NCBI GenBank assembly: GCA_964019135.1
Contig: OZ025256.1
Coordinates: forward strand, 17,863,911-17,927,910
From: Arenicola marina
Taxonomy: Eukaryota; Annelida; Polychaeta; Arenicolidae
Direction of reading: 5' to 3'
Length of the DNA: 64,000 nt
In this document: positions 47,501 to 55,276 of the stretch, one piece after another
Numbering within the stretch: position 1 is the stretch's first letter
Layout: each line of letters starts with the position of its first letter
Notes under the pieces: generated by a model
The model's database searches: none
What the model was told of the DNA's origin: nothing
The model's input: the letters and a program-made list of their open reading frames with translations, nothing else
Program-made: the position numbers and the translations under genes

Positions 47501-47752
47501 TTGTCCTCGTTCATCTGGTGGGACACGAAGAGCAGGATGGATCCCTTTTGTTCACGGGGAGTCGGTAGTTTCAACGCTCGGCTAATCTTCTCATCCGTTA
47601 GAAGAGCTTCTGCACGTAGTGCCTCACAAAGTCTGACGGGATCAATGCCTTGCACCAGGCTCGGCATCTCTCTCTGGAACGCTTCCAGGAAGGTGTTGGG
47701 TGCCAGTCCGGAGTCGATAGAATCCATGGCGATGGGTTTCGGATTACCAAAG
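12227..47752 (-). CDS. CARD-CARD-(helical)-(alpha/beta)-ankyrin repeat protein, eight joined exons
   Basis: Eight minus-strand exons with consensus GT/AG borders join in matching phases into 1280 codons with no internal stop. Counting from the first full codon seen, the order is: CARD (about 33-104), a linker exon, CARD (about 139-215), a helical region with hydrophobic SSLALFLCISTKVAIK (about 228-355), an alpha/beta region (about 360-500), a second mixed region, a poly-Asp linker (about 658-670), and ankyrin repeats to the end. CARDs pair with other CARDs in caspase-activating or NF-kB scaffolds and ankyrin repeats bind proteins, so a cytoplasmic signalling scaffold in innate immunity or apoptosis is likely. 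The exact role is unknown. The first exon begins in mid-codon, so either an upstream exon is missing or translation starts at the ATG at 47727. The introns hold three satellite arrays and an LTR element. The architecture matches no standard family I know. Confidence 0.75.
14503..14837 (-). other. Intron between alpha/beta exon and ankyrin exon
   Basis: A 335-bp AT-rich intron with donor GTAAGT. It is phase 1. I see nothing else in it. Confidence 0.75.
14838..15405 (-). CDS. Exon with alpha/beta domain (possibly TIR/SEFIR-like)
   Basis: The acceptor is CTTCTGTCTGCAG and the donor CATG/GTAAGT; the exon enters in phase 0 and leaves in phase 1, encoding 189 residues. The start (PAFLKDAASGIGDCVKSIKW) is helical and may complete the preceding helical bundle. 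Then comes an alternation of strands and helices: GSIILGPSS, a helix RRLCGLLKNRL, MNVVTAS, a helix, SSLCAVVVVTTREP, a helix, and KRVIPIGLFGA. This order and the strand AVVVVTT after an S-rich loop recall TIR or SEFIR domains, but box motifs are not clear. An antisense frame of similar length is a shadow. Confidence 0.8.
15406..17029 (-). other. Intron part with GA-rich and C-rich tracts
   Basis: GA-rich simple sequence lies at 15688-15900 and C-rich sequence at about 16330-16580. A direct repeat of roughly 55 bp, starting GGCTTGATTTAACCAGAACG, occurs near 15739 and 15950. No exon with matching phase was found. Confidence 0.6.
17030..17665. repeat. 32-bp tandem array in an intron
   Basis: About 20 copies of a 32-bp unit of the type GTTAGTCGTTAGCTGTTTGT followed by CTCATGTCCACC. 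Spacing is regular, with occasional shortened units and 1-3 substitutions per copy. It ends about 35 bp before the exon that follows on the plus strand (17702), that is, just past its donor in transcript order. There are no spacers, so it is not CRISPR-like. Confidence 0.9.
17702..17837 (-). CDS. Exon: helical segment with hydrophobic core
   Basis: The acceptor is TTATAACAG and the donor AAG/GTAAGT; it enters in phase 2 and leaves in phase 0. The 45 full codons include LRPSLDFGNPNNAIQQVIRE, LFNDRTAT and SSLALFLCISTKVAIK. The amphipathic helix, a turn with F-N-D, then a hydrophobic helix parallels helices 4 and 5 of Bcl-2-fold proteins (BAK and BAX have ...LFESGINWGRVVALL...), but the NWGR signature of BH1 is absent. 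The hydrophobic stretch is short for a membrane span. Confidence 0.7.
17838..18165 (-). other. Short intron
   Basis: A 328-bp AT-rich intron in phase 2, the only intron in this part of the gene without a tandem array. Confidence 0.7.
18166..18253 (-). CDS. Exon: amphipathic helix segment
   Basis: The acceptor is ATATTCGCAG and the donor GATCA/GTAAGT; it enters in phase 1 and leaves in phase 2. It encodes KSNGSMMENVIQELIKSFYQ, then DNVTELYD. The helix MENVIQELIKSFYQDNVTEL could correspond to a BH3-like helix, but no LxxxGD core is present. Phases agree with both neighbours, which is the main support for this small exon. Confidence 0.65.
18453..18529. repeat. Isolated, decayed copy of the 64-bp satellite unit
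   Basis: One monomer of the large array's repeat stands alone 2.5 kb away: ACTAAATTAGGTCAAGAAAC, then CTCCGAGGACA, GATTTA, AAATATG, CCAGATTTAATCGTCCAGAC. It shares with the array's own first monomer (21002) the lead-in ACTAAATT and the lack of about nine bases before CAAG(A/G)AACC. Confidence 0.8.
18635..19554. repeat. 62-bp tandem array in an intron
   Basis: About 15 copies of a 62-bp unit with core CAATTTTACAGTTAAGCGGA, CTACATGCAG and AACAGCGCTAGACACC. Left-hand copies are diverged and the right-hand ten are almost identical, ending abruptly at GCGCTAGACGTCC. It lies in the intron between the exons at 18.2 and 19.8 kb. Confidence 0.93.
19719..19814 (-). CDS. Exon: helix following the second CARD
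   Basis: The acceptor is GTCTTTGTAG and the donor TTGCCGG/GTAAGT; it enters and leaves in phase 1. It encodes QIKREIANIVPSFAMRIATA, then DKIQLSIPMLP. The first part is amphipathic and aligns loosely with a BH3-type helix (BAK has VGRQLAIIGDDINRRY), though the GD pair is missing. It lies at the downstream (transcript) edge of the 21-kb intron that holds the big satellite. Confidence 0.7.
19815..21001 (-). other. Intron flank of the satellite, with a hairpin
   Basis: AT-rich intron sequence. It contains a perfect 12-bp inverted repeat, TTTAGCTGACTA at 20417-20428 and TAGTCAGCTAAA at 20436-20447, with a 7-base loop. No exon was recognised. Confidence 0.6.
21002..40788. repeat. 64-bp satellite array, about 309 copies
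   Basis: The unit is 64 bp: AGATTAGGTCGCCCAGACCA, AGGAACCTCCGGGGACATTG, ACTGATTTAGACGAAATATG, ACCC. All copies are in one orientation, most differing by a few bases. Shared private variants show higher-order blocks: CCTCCGTTGA at 23134 and 26461 (3327 bp apart, 52 units less one base) and CTTACTAAGAAA at 33871, 36943 and 40143 (3072 and 3200 bp, 48 and 50 units). Since 64 is not a multiple of three, stops fall in every frame and no long frame exists. The whole array sits within one phase-1 intron of the minus-strand gene. Confidence 0.98.
40789..40850 (-). repeat. tRNA-like remnant at the satellite edge
   Basis: On the minus strand GCCTCCGTGGCCGAGTTGGT matches the acceptor side, D-arm and A box of a tRNA, and GGTCACTGGCTCCAAACCCG resembles a decayed T-arm and B box. 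The anticodon arm is shortened. This is a tRNA-derived SINE or tRNA pseudogene directly abutting the last satellite unit. Confidence 0.5.
40909..41174 (-). CDS. Exon: second CARD
   Basis: The acceptor is TTTCCTCGTCAG and the donor AAATAG/GTATCT; it enters in phase 2 and leaves in phase 1, encoding 88 full codons. The run YKAEWLRSLRYNDDFADILS, a linker, then GLLDLLPIAGLQTFRAFRIA and LEKTGQTELLALLEE gives the six-helix CARD pattern, with the hallmark LLDLLxxxGxxxFxxFxxAL and TGQxxLxxLL of helices 4 to 6. CARDs are about 90 residues, so the domain is essentially complete within this exon. It forms homotypic pairs with other CARDs. Confidence 0.88.
41340..41449 (-). mobile_element. tRNA-derived SINE, 3' part (split by the LTR element)
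   Basis: This continues the SINE head at 46255-46344 once the LTR element is skipped: the shared ACAGC is the target duplication. The left limit is uncertain. Confidence 0.45.
41445..41449. repeat. Target-site duplication, left copy
   Basis: ACAGC precedes the 5' LTR and is repeated exactly at 46255-46259 after the 3' LTR. Confidence 0.9.
41450..41602 (+). repeat. 5' LTR
   Basis: 153 bp, bounded by TG and CA, with an AATAAA at its middle. It is identical to the 3' LTR by eye. Confidence 0.93.
41788..45867 (+). CDS. Gag-Pol of the Ty3/gypsy element
   Basis: A single frame of about 1359 residues from the ATG in CAAGATGG; the frame extends slightly upstream but this start has the better context. 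Parts in order: a retrotransposon Gag region (about 1-190), two CCHC knuckles (CKRCGKDHPRKAC and CYACGRIGHWGKVC), an aspartic-protease-like region, reverse transcriptase (with ADDITVFG at the catalytic loop), RNase H (LHCDASMRGAGACLM), an integrase with its zinc-binding HHCC region and DDE core, and a basic C-terminal tail. The order protease, RT, RNase H, integrase is that of Ty3/gypsy. Similar frames are often annotated K02A2.6-like. It is treated here as a genomic fossil; it looks whole. Confidence 0.93.
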   Translation: MAELPKLIWKQDNLRDKFRLFKQRLELYFKLKKITEAREKCYYLLRALDDDALEVFNSWNIQGAQAENYGHVVKTFEDALGQTTINFRVARLQLHYMYQDKGETLDNFVTRCRTQALKCDFEEKELQDRIIEQIIASTPLEAYQNELLGKDGTLTLEQAIDAGRKHEATVFSVEKLKGMSTSSTIEVDAVKKSTLCKRCGKDHPRKACPALNAKCYACGRIGHWGKVCRNRARGRSPGQSRGGGPRPHYRKDHSRGRNKNIHSMEEPGDRRQGDNPERFYDNIDVIRISSVNDGDPQNAGRKKAFVILGIQPDNGYKGKQALKLKVDSVAEGNTLPLRTFKSIFPDLMDQNDLPTIPPAQGIRLTAYNGTPIKCYGEVWIDSSFEERRCNVHFYVVDTPGPAILGLPTSEHLHVIQLNCSIDATRKSNTEVELDERAKHPIRSVDDLQRLYPDQFDRLGDFGEKFKAKLILKEDAEPYIDPPRKYPIHKTADIQAELDRMESIGVIRRVTEHTEWCSSLAFVTKSDGSLRICLDPAKLNKALARCPHKMPNLEELNYKLSGAKAFSKVDAKTGYWSIRLDEQSQLPTTFRTPVGRYCFNRLPFGLSVSQDIFQQAMDTILETCAGVIGKADDITVFGRNQVEHDRNLHRLFQTAEKYGLRFNKKKCEISVEKVTFFGNEYGARGVTPSPETINDLQHCEEPECKEDLQRFLGFIQFLSPFIPNLSHEAAPLRDLLKEDTPWMWQEDHAHIFHKLKTLVSADCALQYYDTMKPVQLHCDASMRGAGACLMQPREILQQTEDCNKSEYAPVAYASKALSETEQRYSNLERELLAIVFGVERFSTYLFGRRFCVVTDHRPLEAICTKSLTQAPPRVQRLLLRLQGYDFKVEYRPGKSLVVPDWLSRAPNVGNKEPVQLDVRVDFISFAPEKLVELQKETQRDEVLQQLKTQILIGWPKTVKQIPQNIRAFWDYRDELAVENGLIIKGCRIIIPASMQDYILNKIHTGHMGTTKCQLRARDTVFWPGINQQIKNLISRCMVCQKYQDAQGKEQMMPHDVPNTPWAKVGSDLFHLHNRQYLMVTDYTSKFAVVRQLPPTAPSNAVIAEHKRIFGEFGVPGELVSNRGPHYNSREFAEFCAEWGITHHRSSPTYAQSNGAAERAIRTAKNILKKAVESHEDPQLALLAWRCTPLDGQTSSPAELLFGRKIQVNLPIRTCPLSDAILESRQAKQQGTVDRYNQHARELAPLQQGMQVMFLDGNYWRPGEITTAWKDQRSYEIKTGTGTTVVRNRRHVRPIMPEFRHVDKAPNMQTQSQSADIQRQRDAVDMEPRANQKKHVTFKRTEDQPVHTRSGRLVKKPSRWC
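46102..46254 (+). repeat. 3' LTR
   Basis: 153 bp, identical to the 5' LTR, preceded by a polypurine tract. Confidence 0.93.
46255..46344 (-). mobile_element. tRNA-derived SINE, 5' head (split by the LTR element)
   Basis: Read on the minus strand, CTTTCGCTCAGTGGGTTAGA carries an A box and GGTGGTTCGCCCCTCGCTG a B-box-like motif about 50 bp later, the layout of a pol III promoter in a tRNA-derived SINE. The sequence continues at 41449 on the far side of the LTR element. Confidence 0.55.
46603..46696 (-). CDS. Linker exon between the two CARDs
   Basis: The acceptor is ATCTTTTTGCAG and the donor AACAG/GTGCAT; it enters in phase 1 and leaves in phase 2, matching the exons on either side. It encodes GSMVEPGLKTKLVVPKEMQD, then PQRLLAMSCN. 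The tail may form the first helix of the second CARD. If the donor is not used, the frame ends in a stop nine bases later, which would make a short one-CARD isoform. Confidence 0.65.
46697..47432 (-). other. Intron with decayed repeat
   Basis: Contains a GC-richer stretch (about 46860-47160) sharing TTTAGGTTGTCAAAGC with the SINE head at 46300 (TTAGGTTGTCAGAGC), probably a second, older relative. Short frames here are not supported. Confidence 0.5.
47433..47752 (-). CDS. Exon: first CARD
   Basis: The acceptor is AATATTTCCAG and the donor AAGAATA/GTGAGT; it leaves in phase 1. The run DPVRLCEALRAEALLTDEKI, then LPTPREQKGSILLFVSHQMN and GFISCLASSGHESLVSKL follows the CARD pattern (L..L....LLTxEx, TxREQ, LLxxV, FxxxLxxxGxxxLxxxL). 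An ATG at 47727 could start translation, but the exon opens in mid-codon after a good acceptor, so an upstream coding or 5' UTR exon probably exists beyond it. Confidence 0.85.
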
Positions 47753-48425
47753 CTGGAAATATTACGGTGATAAGTTCATTGAAATCATAATTTAACATAA
47801 TGTTTATGCAATCAGAACAAAGTAAATTATATTTCACAATGATTGCAATAACGCAACTAATCGGATACATATGCCTATATTGCATGTGAGCATATTGTAT
47901 CGAAAAATTGATATGTCATCTGGCAAGTGGATAACAGTAACAGATTATCCCTATCGAATCAAACCAGCGAAGTGTGACACCAATGCATGCAGCCCGCTGG
48001 AGAATTGGACAAGCGATCTCTCCGGCAGACTAAGAACAAAACACCGACCAACGGATGGGCTGGACAAGCCAAGCCATCGAAAAGACTGACATGAAGTGCC
48101 TTCACCCTTGGCCAAGCACAGACAATGAAGTTATCTAGTTGCGATGGCGTGGGCGTGGAGAGTGCAAATATAGAGTGCGCAATGTTCCGGCCATTCTCAT
48201 GCCATCTTAGTATGCTTGAGTCAGAGTGTCTGCTGCCAGTAGAGCGTTAGCATCAAGCAGTTTTGTTTGCATTATAAAAAAAGGATAAGATCGCATGCAG
48301 CACAAACAGAAGTTTTCTATCATGAAAAAATTATGCTTATGCGTGTCGGTGATTTTCAGGAGGATCACTGTATTCTCACGAAAATTTTGTTTCAAAAAGT
48401 TTCAACTTTGGCGGGCAGTTTTGCA
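47753..48425. other. Spacer between the CARD gene and the G-rich array
   Basis: AT-rich sequence without a supported exon. The missing upstream exon or promoter of the minus-strand gene could lie here or beyond the array. Confidence 0.4.
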
Positions 48426-48427
48426 GG

Positions 48428-48534
48428 CCCCCCTCCCCCCTCCCAGTCCTCACTAATGAGAGCGACCCCCAGCCCCCCTGGGAAGGGGAGGGGCCTGGGG
48501 GTCGCTCTCATTAGGGATGACTGGAAGGAGGGAG
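48428..48534. repeat. Inverted first unit of the G-rich array
   Basis: CACTAATGAGAGCGACCCCC at 48450 is the reverse complement of the normal unit and faces GGGGGTCGCTCTCATTAG at 48499, forming a foldback of about 50 bp per arm centred at 48480. Confidence 0.85.
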
Positions 48535-51500
48535 GGGGGCTGCGGGTCGCTCTCATTAGTGATGGCTGGCAGGCGGAAGGAAGGCTGGTGGTCGATCTCA
48601 TTAGTGATGGCTGGGAGGGGAGAGGAGGGCTGGGGGTCGCTCTCATTAGTGATGGCTGGGAGGGGGGAGGGGGGCTGGGGGTCGCTCTCATTAGTGATGG
48701 CTGGGAGGGGGAGGGGGGCTGGGGGTCGCTCTCATTAGTGATGGCTGCGAGGGGGGAGGGGGGCTGGGGGTCGCTCTCATTAGTGATGGCTGCGAGGGGG
48801 GAGGGGGGCTGGGGGTCGCTCTCATTAGTGATGGCTGGGAGGGGGAGGGGGGCTGGGGGTCGCTCTCATTAGTGATGGCTGCGAGGGGGAGGGGGGCTGG
48901 GGGTCGCTCTCATTAGTGATGGCTGCGAGGGGGGAGGGGGGGCTGGGGGTTGCTCTCATTAGTGATGGCTGGGAGGGGGAGGGGGGCTGGGGGTCCCTCT
49001 CATTGTTGATAGTTGGGAGGGAGGAGGAGGGCTGGGGGTCACTCTCATTAGAGATGACTGCGAGGAGGGAGGAGGGCTGTGGATCGCACCCATTAGTGAT
49101 GGCTGGGAGGGGGGAGGAGGGCTGGGGGTCGCTCTCGTTAGTGATGGCTGGGAGGGGGAAGTTGGGCTGGGGGTCGCTCTCATTAGTGATGACTGCGAGG
49201 GGGGAGGAGGACTGGGGGTCGCTCTCATTAGTGATGGCTGCGAGGGGGAGGGGGGCTGGGGGTCGCTCTCATTAGTGATGAATGGAAGGGGGGAGGAGGA
49301 CTGGGGGTCGCTCTCATTAGTGATGACTGGGAGGGGGGAGGAGGGCTGGGGGTAGCTCTCATTAGTGATGGCTGGGAGGGGGGAGGAGGGCTGGGGGTCG
49401 CACTCATTAGTGATGGCTGCGAGGGGGGAGGGGGGCTGGGGGTCGCTCTCATTAGTGATGGCTGGGAAGGGGAGGGGGGCTGGGGGTCCCTCTCATTGTT
49501 GATAGTTGGGAGGGAGGAGGAGGGCTGGGGGTCACTCTCATTAGAGATGACTGCGAGGAGGGAGGAGGGCTGTGGATCGCATCCATTAGTGATGGCTGGG
49601 AGGGGGGAGGGGGGCTGGGGGTCGCTCTCTGTAGTGATGGCTGGGAGGGGGAGTGAGGCTGGGGGTAGCTCTCATTTGTGATGGCTGGGAGGGGGGAGCG
49701 GGGCTGGGGGTCGCTCTCGCTAGTGATGGCCGGGAGGGGGAGGGGGCTGGGGGTCGCTCTCATTAGGTATGGCTGGGAGAGGGAGGGGCCTGGGGGTCGC
49801 TCTCATTAGCGATGGCTGGGAGGGGGGAGGGGGGAGTGTTGCTGGGGGTCGCTCTCACTAGTGATGGCCGGTGGGGTGAGGGGGGTCGCTCTCATTAGTG
49901 ATGACTGGGAGGGGGAGGGGGGCTGGGGGTCGCTCTCATTAGTGATGATTGGGAGGGGGAGTAGGGCTGGGGGTCGGTCTCATTAGTGATGGCTTGGAGC
50001 GGGGAGAAGAGCTGGGAGTCGCGCTCATTAATGATGGCTGGGAGGGGGGAGAAGGGCTGGGGGTCGCTCTCATTAGTGATGGCTGCGAGGGGGGAGGGGG
50101 GCTGGGGGTCGCTCTCATTAGTGATGGCTGGGAGGGGGAGGGGGGCTGGGGGTCGCTCTCATTAGTGATGGCTGCGAGGGGGGAGGGGGGCTGGGGGTCG
50201 CTCCAATTAGTGATGGCTGCGAGGGGGGAGGGGGGCTGGGGGTCGCTCTCATTAGTGATGGCTGGGAGGGGGAGGGGGCTGGGGTCGCTCTCATTAGTGA
50301 TGGCTGCGAGGGGGAGGGGGGCTGGGGGTCGCTCTCATTAGTGATGGCTGCGAGGGGGGAGGGGGGCTGGGGGTTGCTCTCATTAGTGATGGCTGGGAGG
50401 GGGAGGGGGGCTGGGGGTCCCTCTCATTGTTGATAGTTGGGAGGGAGGAGGAGGGCTGGGGTCACTCTCATTAGAGATGACTGCGAGGAGGGAGGAGGGC
50501 TGTGGATCGCACCCATTAGTGATGGCTGGGAGGGGGGAGGAGGGCTGGGGGTCGCTCTCGTTAGTGATGGCTGGGAGGGGGAAGTTGGGCTGGGGGTCGC
50601 TCTCATTAGTGATGACTGCGAGGGGGGAGGAGGACTGGGGGTCGCTCTCATTAGTGATGGCTGCGAGGGGGAGGGGGGCTGGGGGTCGCTCTCATTAGTG
50701 ATGAATGGAAGGGGGGAGGAGGACTGGGGGTCGCTCTCATTAGTGATGACTGGGAGGGGGGAGGAGGGCTGGGGGTAGCTCTCATTAGTGATGGCTGGGA
50801 GGGGGGAGGAGGGCTGGGGGTCGCACTCATTAGTGATGGCTGCGAGGGGGGAGGGGGGCTGGGGGTCGCTCTCATTAGTGATGGCTGGGAAGGGGAGGGG
50901 GCTGGGGGTCCCTCTCATTGTTGATAGTTGGGAGGGAGGAGGAGGGCTGGGGGTCACTCTCATTAGAGATGACTGCGAGGAGGGAGGAGGGCTGTGGATC
51001 GCATCCATTAGTGATGGCTGGGAGGGGGGAGGGGGGCTGGGGGTCGCTCTCTGTAGTGATGGCTGGGAGGGGGAGTGAGGCTGGGGGTAGCTCTCATTTG
51101 TGATGGCTGGGAGGGGGGAGCGGGGCTGGGGGTCGCTCTCGCTAGTGATGGCCGGGAGGGGGAGGGGGCTGGGGGTCGCTCTCATTAGGTATGGCTGGGA
51201 GAGGGAGGGGCCTGGGGGTCGCTCTCATTAGCGATGGCTGGGAGGGGGGAGGGGGGAGTGTTGCTGGGGGTCGCTCTCACTAGTGATGGCCGGTGGGGTG
51301 AGGGGGGTCGCTCTCATTAGTGATGACTGGGAGGGGGAGGGGGGCTGGGGGTCGCTCTCATTAGTGATGATTGGGAGGGGGAGTAGGGCTGGGGGTCGGT
51401 CTCATCAGTGATGACTGGGAGGGGGAGGGGGAGGAGACACGGGGTCGCTCTCGTTAGTGATGGCTGGGAGGGGGGAGTTGGGCTGGGGGTCGCTCTCATT

Positions 51501-54500
51501 AGTGATGACTGCGACGGGGGAGGAGGACTGGGGGTCGCTCTCATTAGTGATGGCTGGGAGGGGGAGGGGGGCTGGGGGTCGCTCTCATTAGTGATGGCTG
51601 GGAGGGGGGAGGAGGGCTGGGGGTCGCACTCATTAGTGATGACTGGGAGGACGGAGGAGGGCTGGGGGTCGCTCTCATTAGTGATGAATGGAAGGGGGGA
51701 GGAGGACTGGGGGTCGCTCTCATTAGTGATGACTGGGAGGGGGGAGGAGGGCTGGGGGTAGCTCTCATTAGTGATGGCTGGGAGGGGGGAGGAGGGCTGG
51801 GGGTCGCACTCATTAGTGATGACTGGGAGGACGGAGGAGGGCTGGGGGTCGCTCTCATTAGTGATGACTGTGGGGGGGGGGGGGAGGAGAGCTGGGGGTC
51901 GCTCTCATTAGTGATGACTGGAAGGGGGAGCGGGGCTGGGGGTCGCTCTCATTAGTGATGGCTGGGAGGGGGGAGGGGGGCTGAGTGTCGCTCTCATTAA
52001 TGATGACTGGGAGGGGGGGGGCTGGGGGTCGCTCTCATTAGTGATGGCTGGGACTGGGGAGGGGGGCTGGGGGTCGCTCTCATTAGTGATGACTGGGAGG
52101 GGCAGAAGAGCTGGGAGTCGCTCTCATTAGTGACGACCGGGAGCGGGGAGGAGGGCTGTGGCTCACCCTCTGTAGTGATGGCTGGGAGCGGTGAGCGGGG
52201 CTGGGGGTCGCTCTCATTAGTGATGACAGGGAGGGGGGGGCTGGGGGTCGCTCTCATTAGTGATGACTGGGAGGGACAGAAGAGCTGGGAGTCGCTCTCA
52301 TTAGTGACGACCGGGAGCGGGAAGGAGGGCTGTGGCTCACCCTCTGTAGTGATGGCTGGGAGCGGTGAGAGGGGCTGGGGGTCGCACTCATTAGTGATGG
52401 CTGGGAGGGGGGAGGAGGAATGGGGCTCGCTCTTATTAGTTATGGCTGGGAGGGGGCAGGAGGGCTGGGGGTCGCTCTCATTAGTGATGACTGGGAGGAG
52501 GGAGGAGGGCTGGGTGTCGCACTCATTAGTGATGACTGGGAGGAGGGAGGAGGGCTGGGGGTCGCTCTCATTAGTGATGACTGGGGGGGAGGAGGGCTGG
52601 GGGTCGCTCTCTGTAGTGATGACTGGGAAGGGGGAGGAGGCCTGGGGGTAGCTCTCATTAGTGATGGCTGGGAGGGAGGAGGAGGGCTGGGGGTCGCTCT
52701 CGTTAATGATGACTGGGAGGAGGGAGGAGGGCTGGGTGTCGCACTCATTAGTGATGACTGGGAGGAGGGAGGAGGGCTGGGGGTCGCTCTCATTAGTGAT
52801 GACTGGGGGGGAGGAGGGCTGGGGGTCGCTCTCTGTAGTGATGACTGGGAAGGGGGAGGAGGCCTGGGGGTAGCTCTCATTAGTGATGGTTAAGAGGGGG
52901 GGGAGGAGGGCGGGCTCTCATTAGTGATGACTGGGAGGGGGAGGGGGGCTGGGGGTCGCTCTCGTTAGTGATGGCTGGGAGGGGGAAAGGGGGCTGGGGT
53001 CGCTCTCATTAGTGATGACTGGGAGGGGGAGGGGGGCTGGGGGTCGCTCTCATTAGTGATGACTGGGAGGGGGAGGGGGGCTGGGGTTGCTCTCATTAGT
53101 GACGACCGGGAGCGGGGAGGAGGGCTGTGGCTCACTCTCGTTAGTGATGGCTGGGAGGGGGGAGGAGGCCTGTGGGTCGCTCTCATTAGTGATGGCTGGG
53201 AGGGGGGAGGAGGGCTGTGTGTCGCTCTCATTAGTGATGGCTGGGACGGGGGAGGAGGGATGCGGGTCGCTCTCATTAGTGATGACTCGTAGGAGGGCGG
53301 AGGGCTGTGGGTCGCCCTCATTAGTGATGGCTGGGAGGGGGAGGAGGGCTGGGGGTCGCTCTCATTAGTGATGGCTGGGAGGGGGGAGCGGGGCTGCGGG
53401 TCACTCTCGCTAGTGATGGCTGGGAGGGGGAGGGGGATGGGGGTCGCTCTCATTAGTGATGGCCGGGAGTGGCAGTGGGGCCGGGGGTCGCTCTCATTAG
53501 TGATGTCTGGGAGGAAGGTGGAAGGCTGGGGGTCGCTCTCATTAGGTATGGCTGGGAGAAGGAGGGGCTTGGGGGTCGCTCTCATTAGCGATGGCTGGGA
53601 GGGGGAGGGGGGCTGGAGGTCGCTCTCACTAGTGATGAATGGGAGGGGGGAGGAGGACTGGGGGTCGCTCTCATTAGTGATGGCTGGGAGGGGGAGGGGG
53701 GCTGGGGGTCGCTCTCATTAGTGATGACTGGGAGGGGGAGTAGGGCTGGGAGTCGGTCTCATCAGTGATTGGGAGGGGGAGGGGGAGGAGACACGGGGTC
53801 GCTCTCGTTGGTGATGGCTGGGAGGGGGGAGTTGGGCTGGGGGTCGCTCTCATTAGTGATGACTGCGAGGGGGGAGGAGGACTGGGGGTCGCTCTCATTA
53901 GTGATGGCTGGGTGGGGGAGGGGGGCTGGGGGTCGCTCTCACTAGTGATGAATGGGAGGGGGAAGGAGGACTGGGGGTCGCTCTCATTAGTGATGGCCGG
54001 GAGGGGGAGGGGGGCTGGGGGTCGCTCTCATTAGTGATGACTGGGAGGGGCGAGGAGGGCTGGGGGTAGCTCTCATTAGTGATGGCTGGGAGGGGGGAGG
54101 AGGGCAGGGGGTCGCACTCATTAGTGATGACTGCGAGGGGGGAGGAGGACTGGGGATCGCTCTCATTAGTAATGGCTGGGAGGGGGGAGGAGGACTGGGG
54201 GTCACTCTCATTAGTGATGGCTGGGAGGGGGAGGGGGGCTGGGGGTCGCTCTCATTAGTGATGACTGCGAGGGGGGAGAAGGACTGGGGGTCGCTCTTAT
54301 TAGTGATGGCTGGGAGGGGGAGGGGGGCTGGGGTCGCTCTCACTAGTGATGAATGGGAGGGGGGAGGAGGACTGGGGGTCGCTCTCATTAGTGATGGCCG
54401 GGAGGGGGAGGGGGGCTGGGGGTCGCTCTCATTAGTGATGATTGGGCGGGGGGAGGAGGGCTGGGGTAGCTCTCATTAGTGATGCCTGGGAGGGGGGAGG

Positions 54501-55076
54501 AGGGCTGGGGTTCGCACTCATTAGTGATGACTGGGAGGGGGGGAGGGCTGGGTGTCGCACTCATTAGTGATGACTGGGAGGACGGAGGAGGGCTGGGGGT
54601 CGCTCTCATTAGTGATGAAAGTGGGGGGGGGGGGAGGAGGGCTGGGGGTCGCTCTCATTAGTGATGACTGGGAGGGGGAGGGGGGCTGGGGTCGCTCTTA
54701 TTAGTGATGGCTGGGAGGGGGGAGGGGGGCTGGGTGTCGCTCTCATTAATGATGACTGGGAGGGGGAGGGGGGCTGGGGGTCGCTCTCATTAGTGATGGC
54801 TTGGAGTGGGGAGGGGGGCTGGGTGTCGCTCTCATTAATGATGACTGAGAGGGGGAGGGGGGCTGGGGGTCGCTCTCATTAGTGATGGCTCGGAGCGGGG
54901 AGGGGGGCTGGGGGTCGCTCTCATTAGTGATGAATGGGAGCGGGAGGGGGGCTAGGGGTCGCTCTCATTAGTGATGACTCGGAGGGAGGGGGGGGCTGGG
55001 GGTCGCTCTCATTAGTGATGACTGGGAGGGACAGAAGAGCTGGGAGTCGCTCTCATTAGTGACGACCGGGAGCGGG

Positions 55077-55276
55077 NNNNNNNNNNNNNNNNNNNNNNNN
55101 NNNNNNNNNNNNNNNNNNNNNNNNNNNNNNNNNNNNNNNNNNNNNNNNNNNNNNNNNNNNNNNNNNNNNNNNNNNNNNNNNNNNNNNNNNNNNNNNNNNN
55201 NNNNNNNNNNNNNNNNNNNNNNNNNNNNNNNNNNNNNNNNNNNNNNNNNNNNNNNNNNNNNNNNNNNNNNNNNNNN
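55077..55276. other. Assembly gap, 200 N
   Basis: Exactly 200 Ns, a conventional fixed-size gap. Its right edge starts a segment that duplicates about 50.85-52.0 kb, so true length and order are unknown. Confidence 0.99.
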
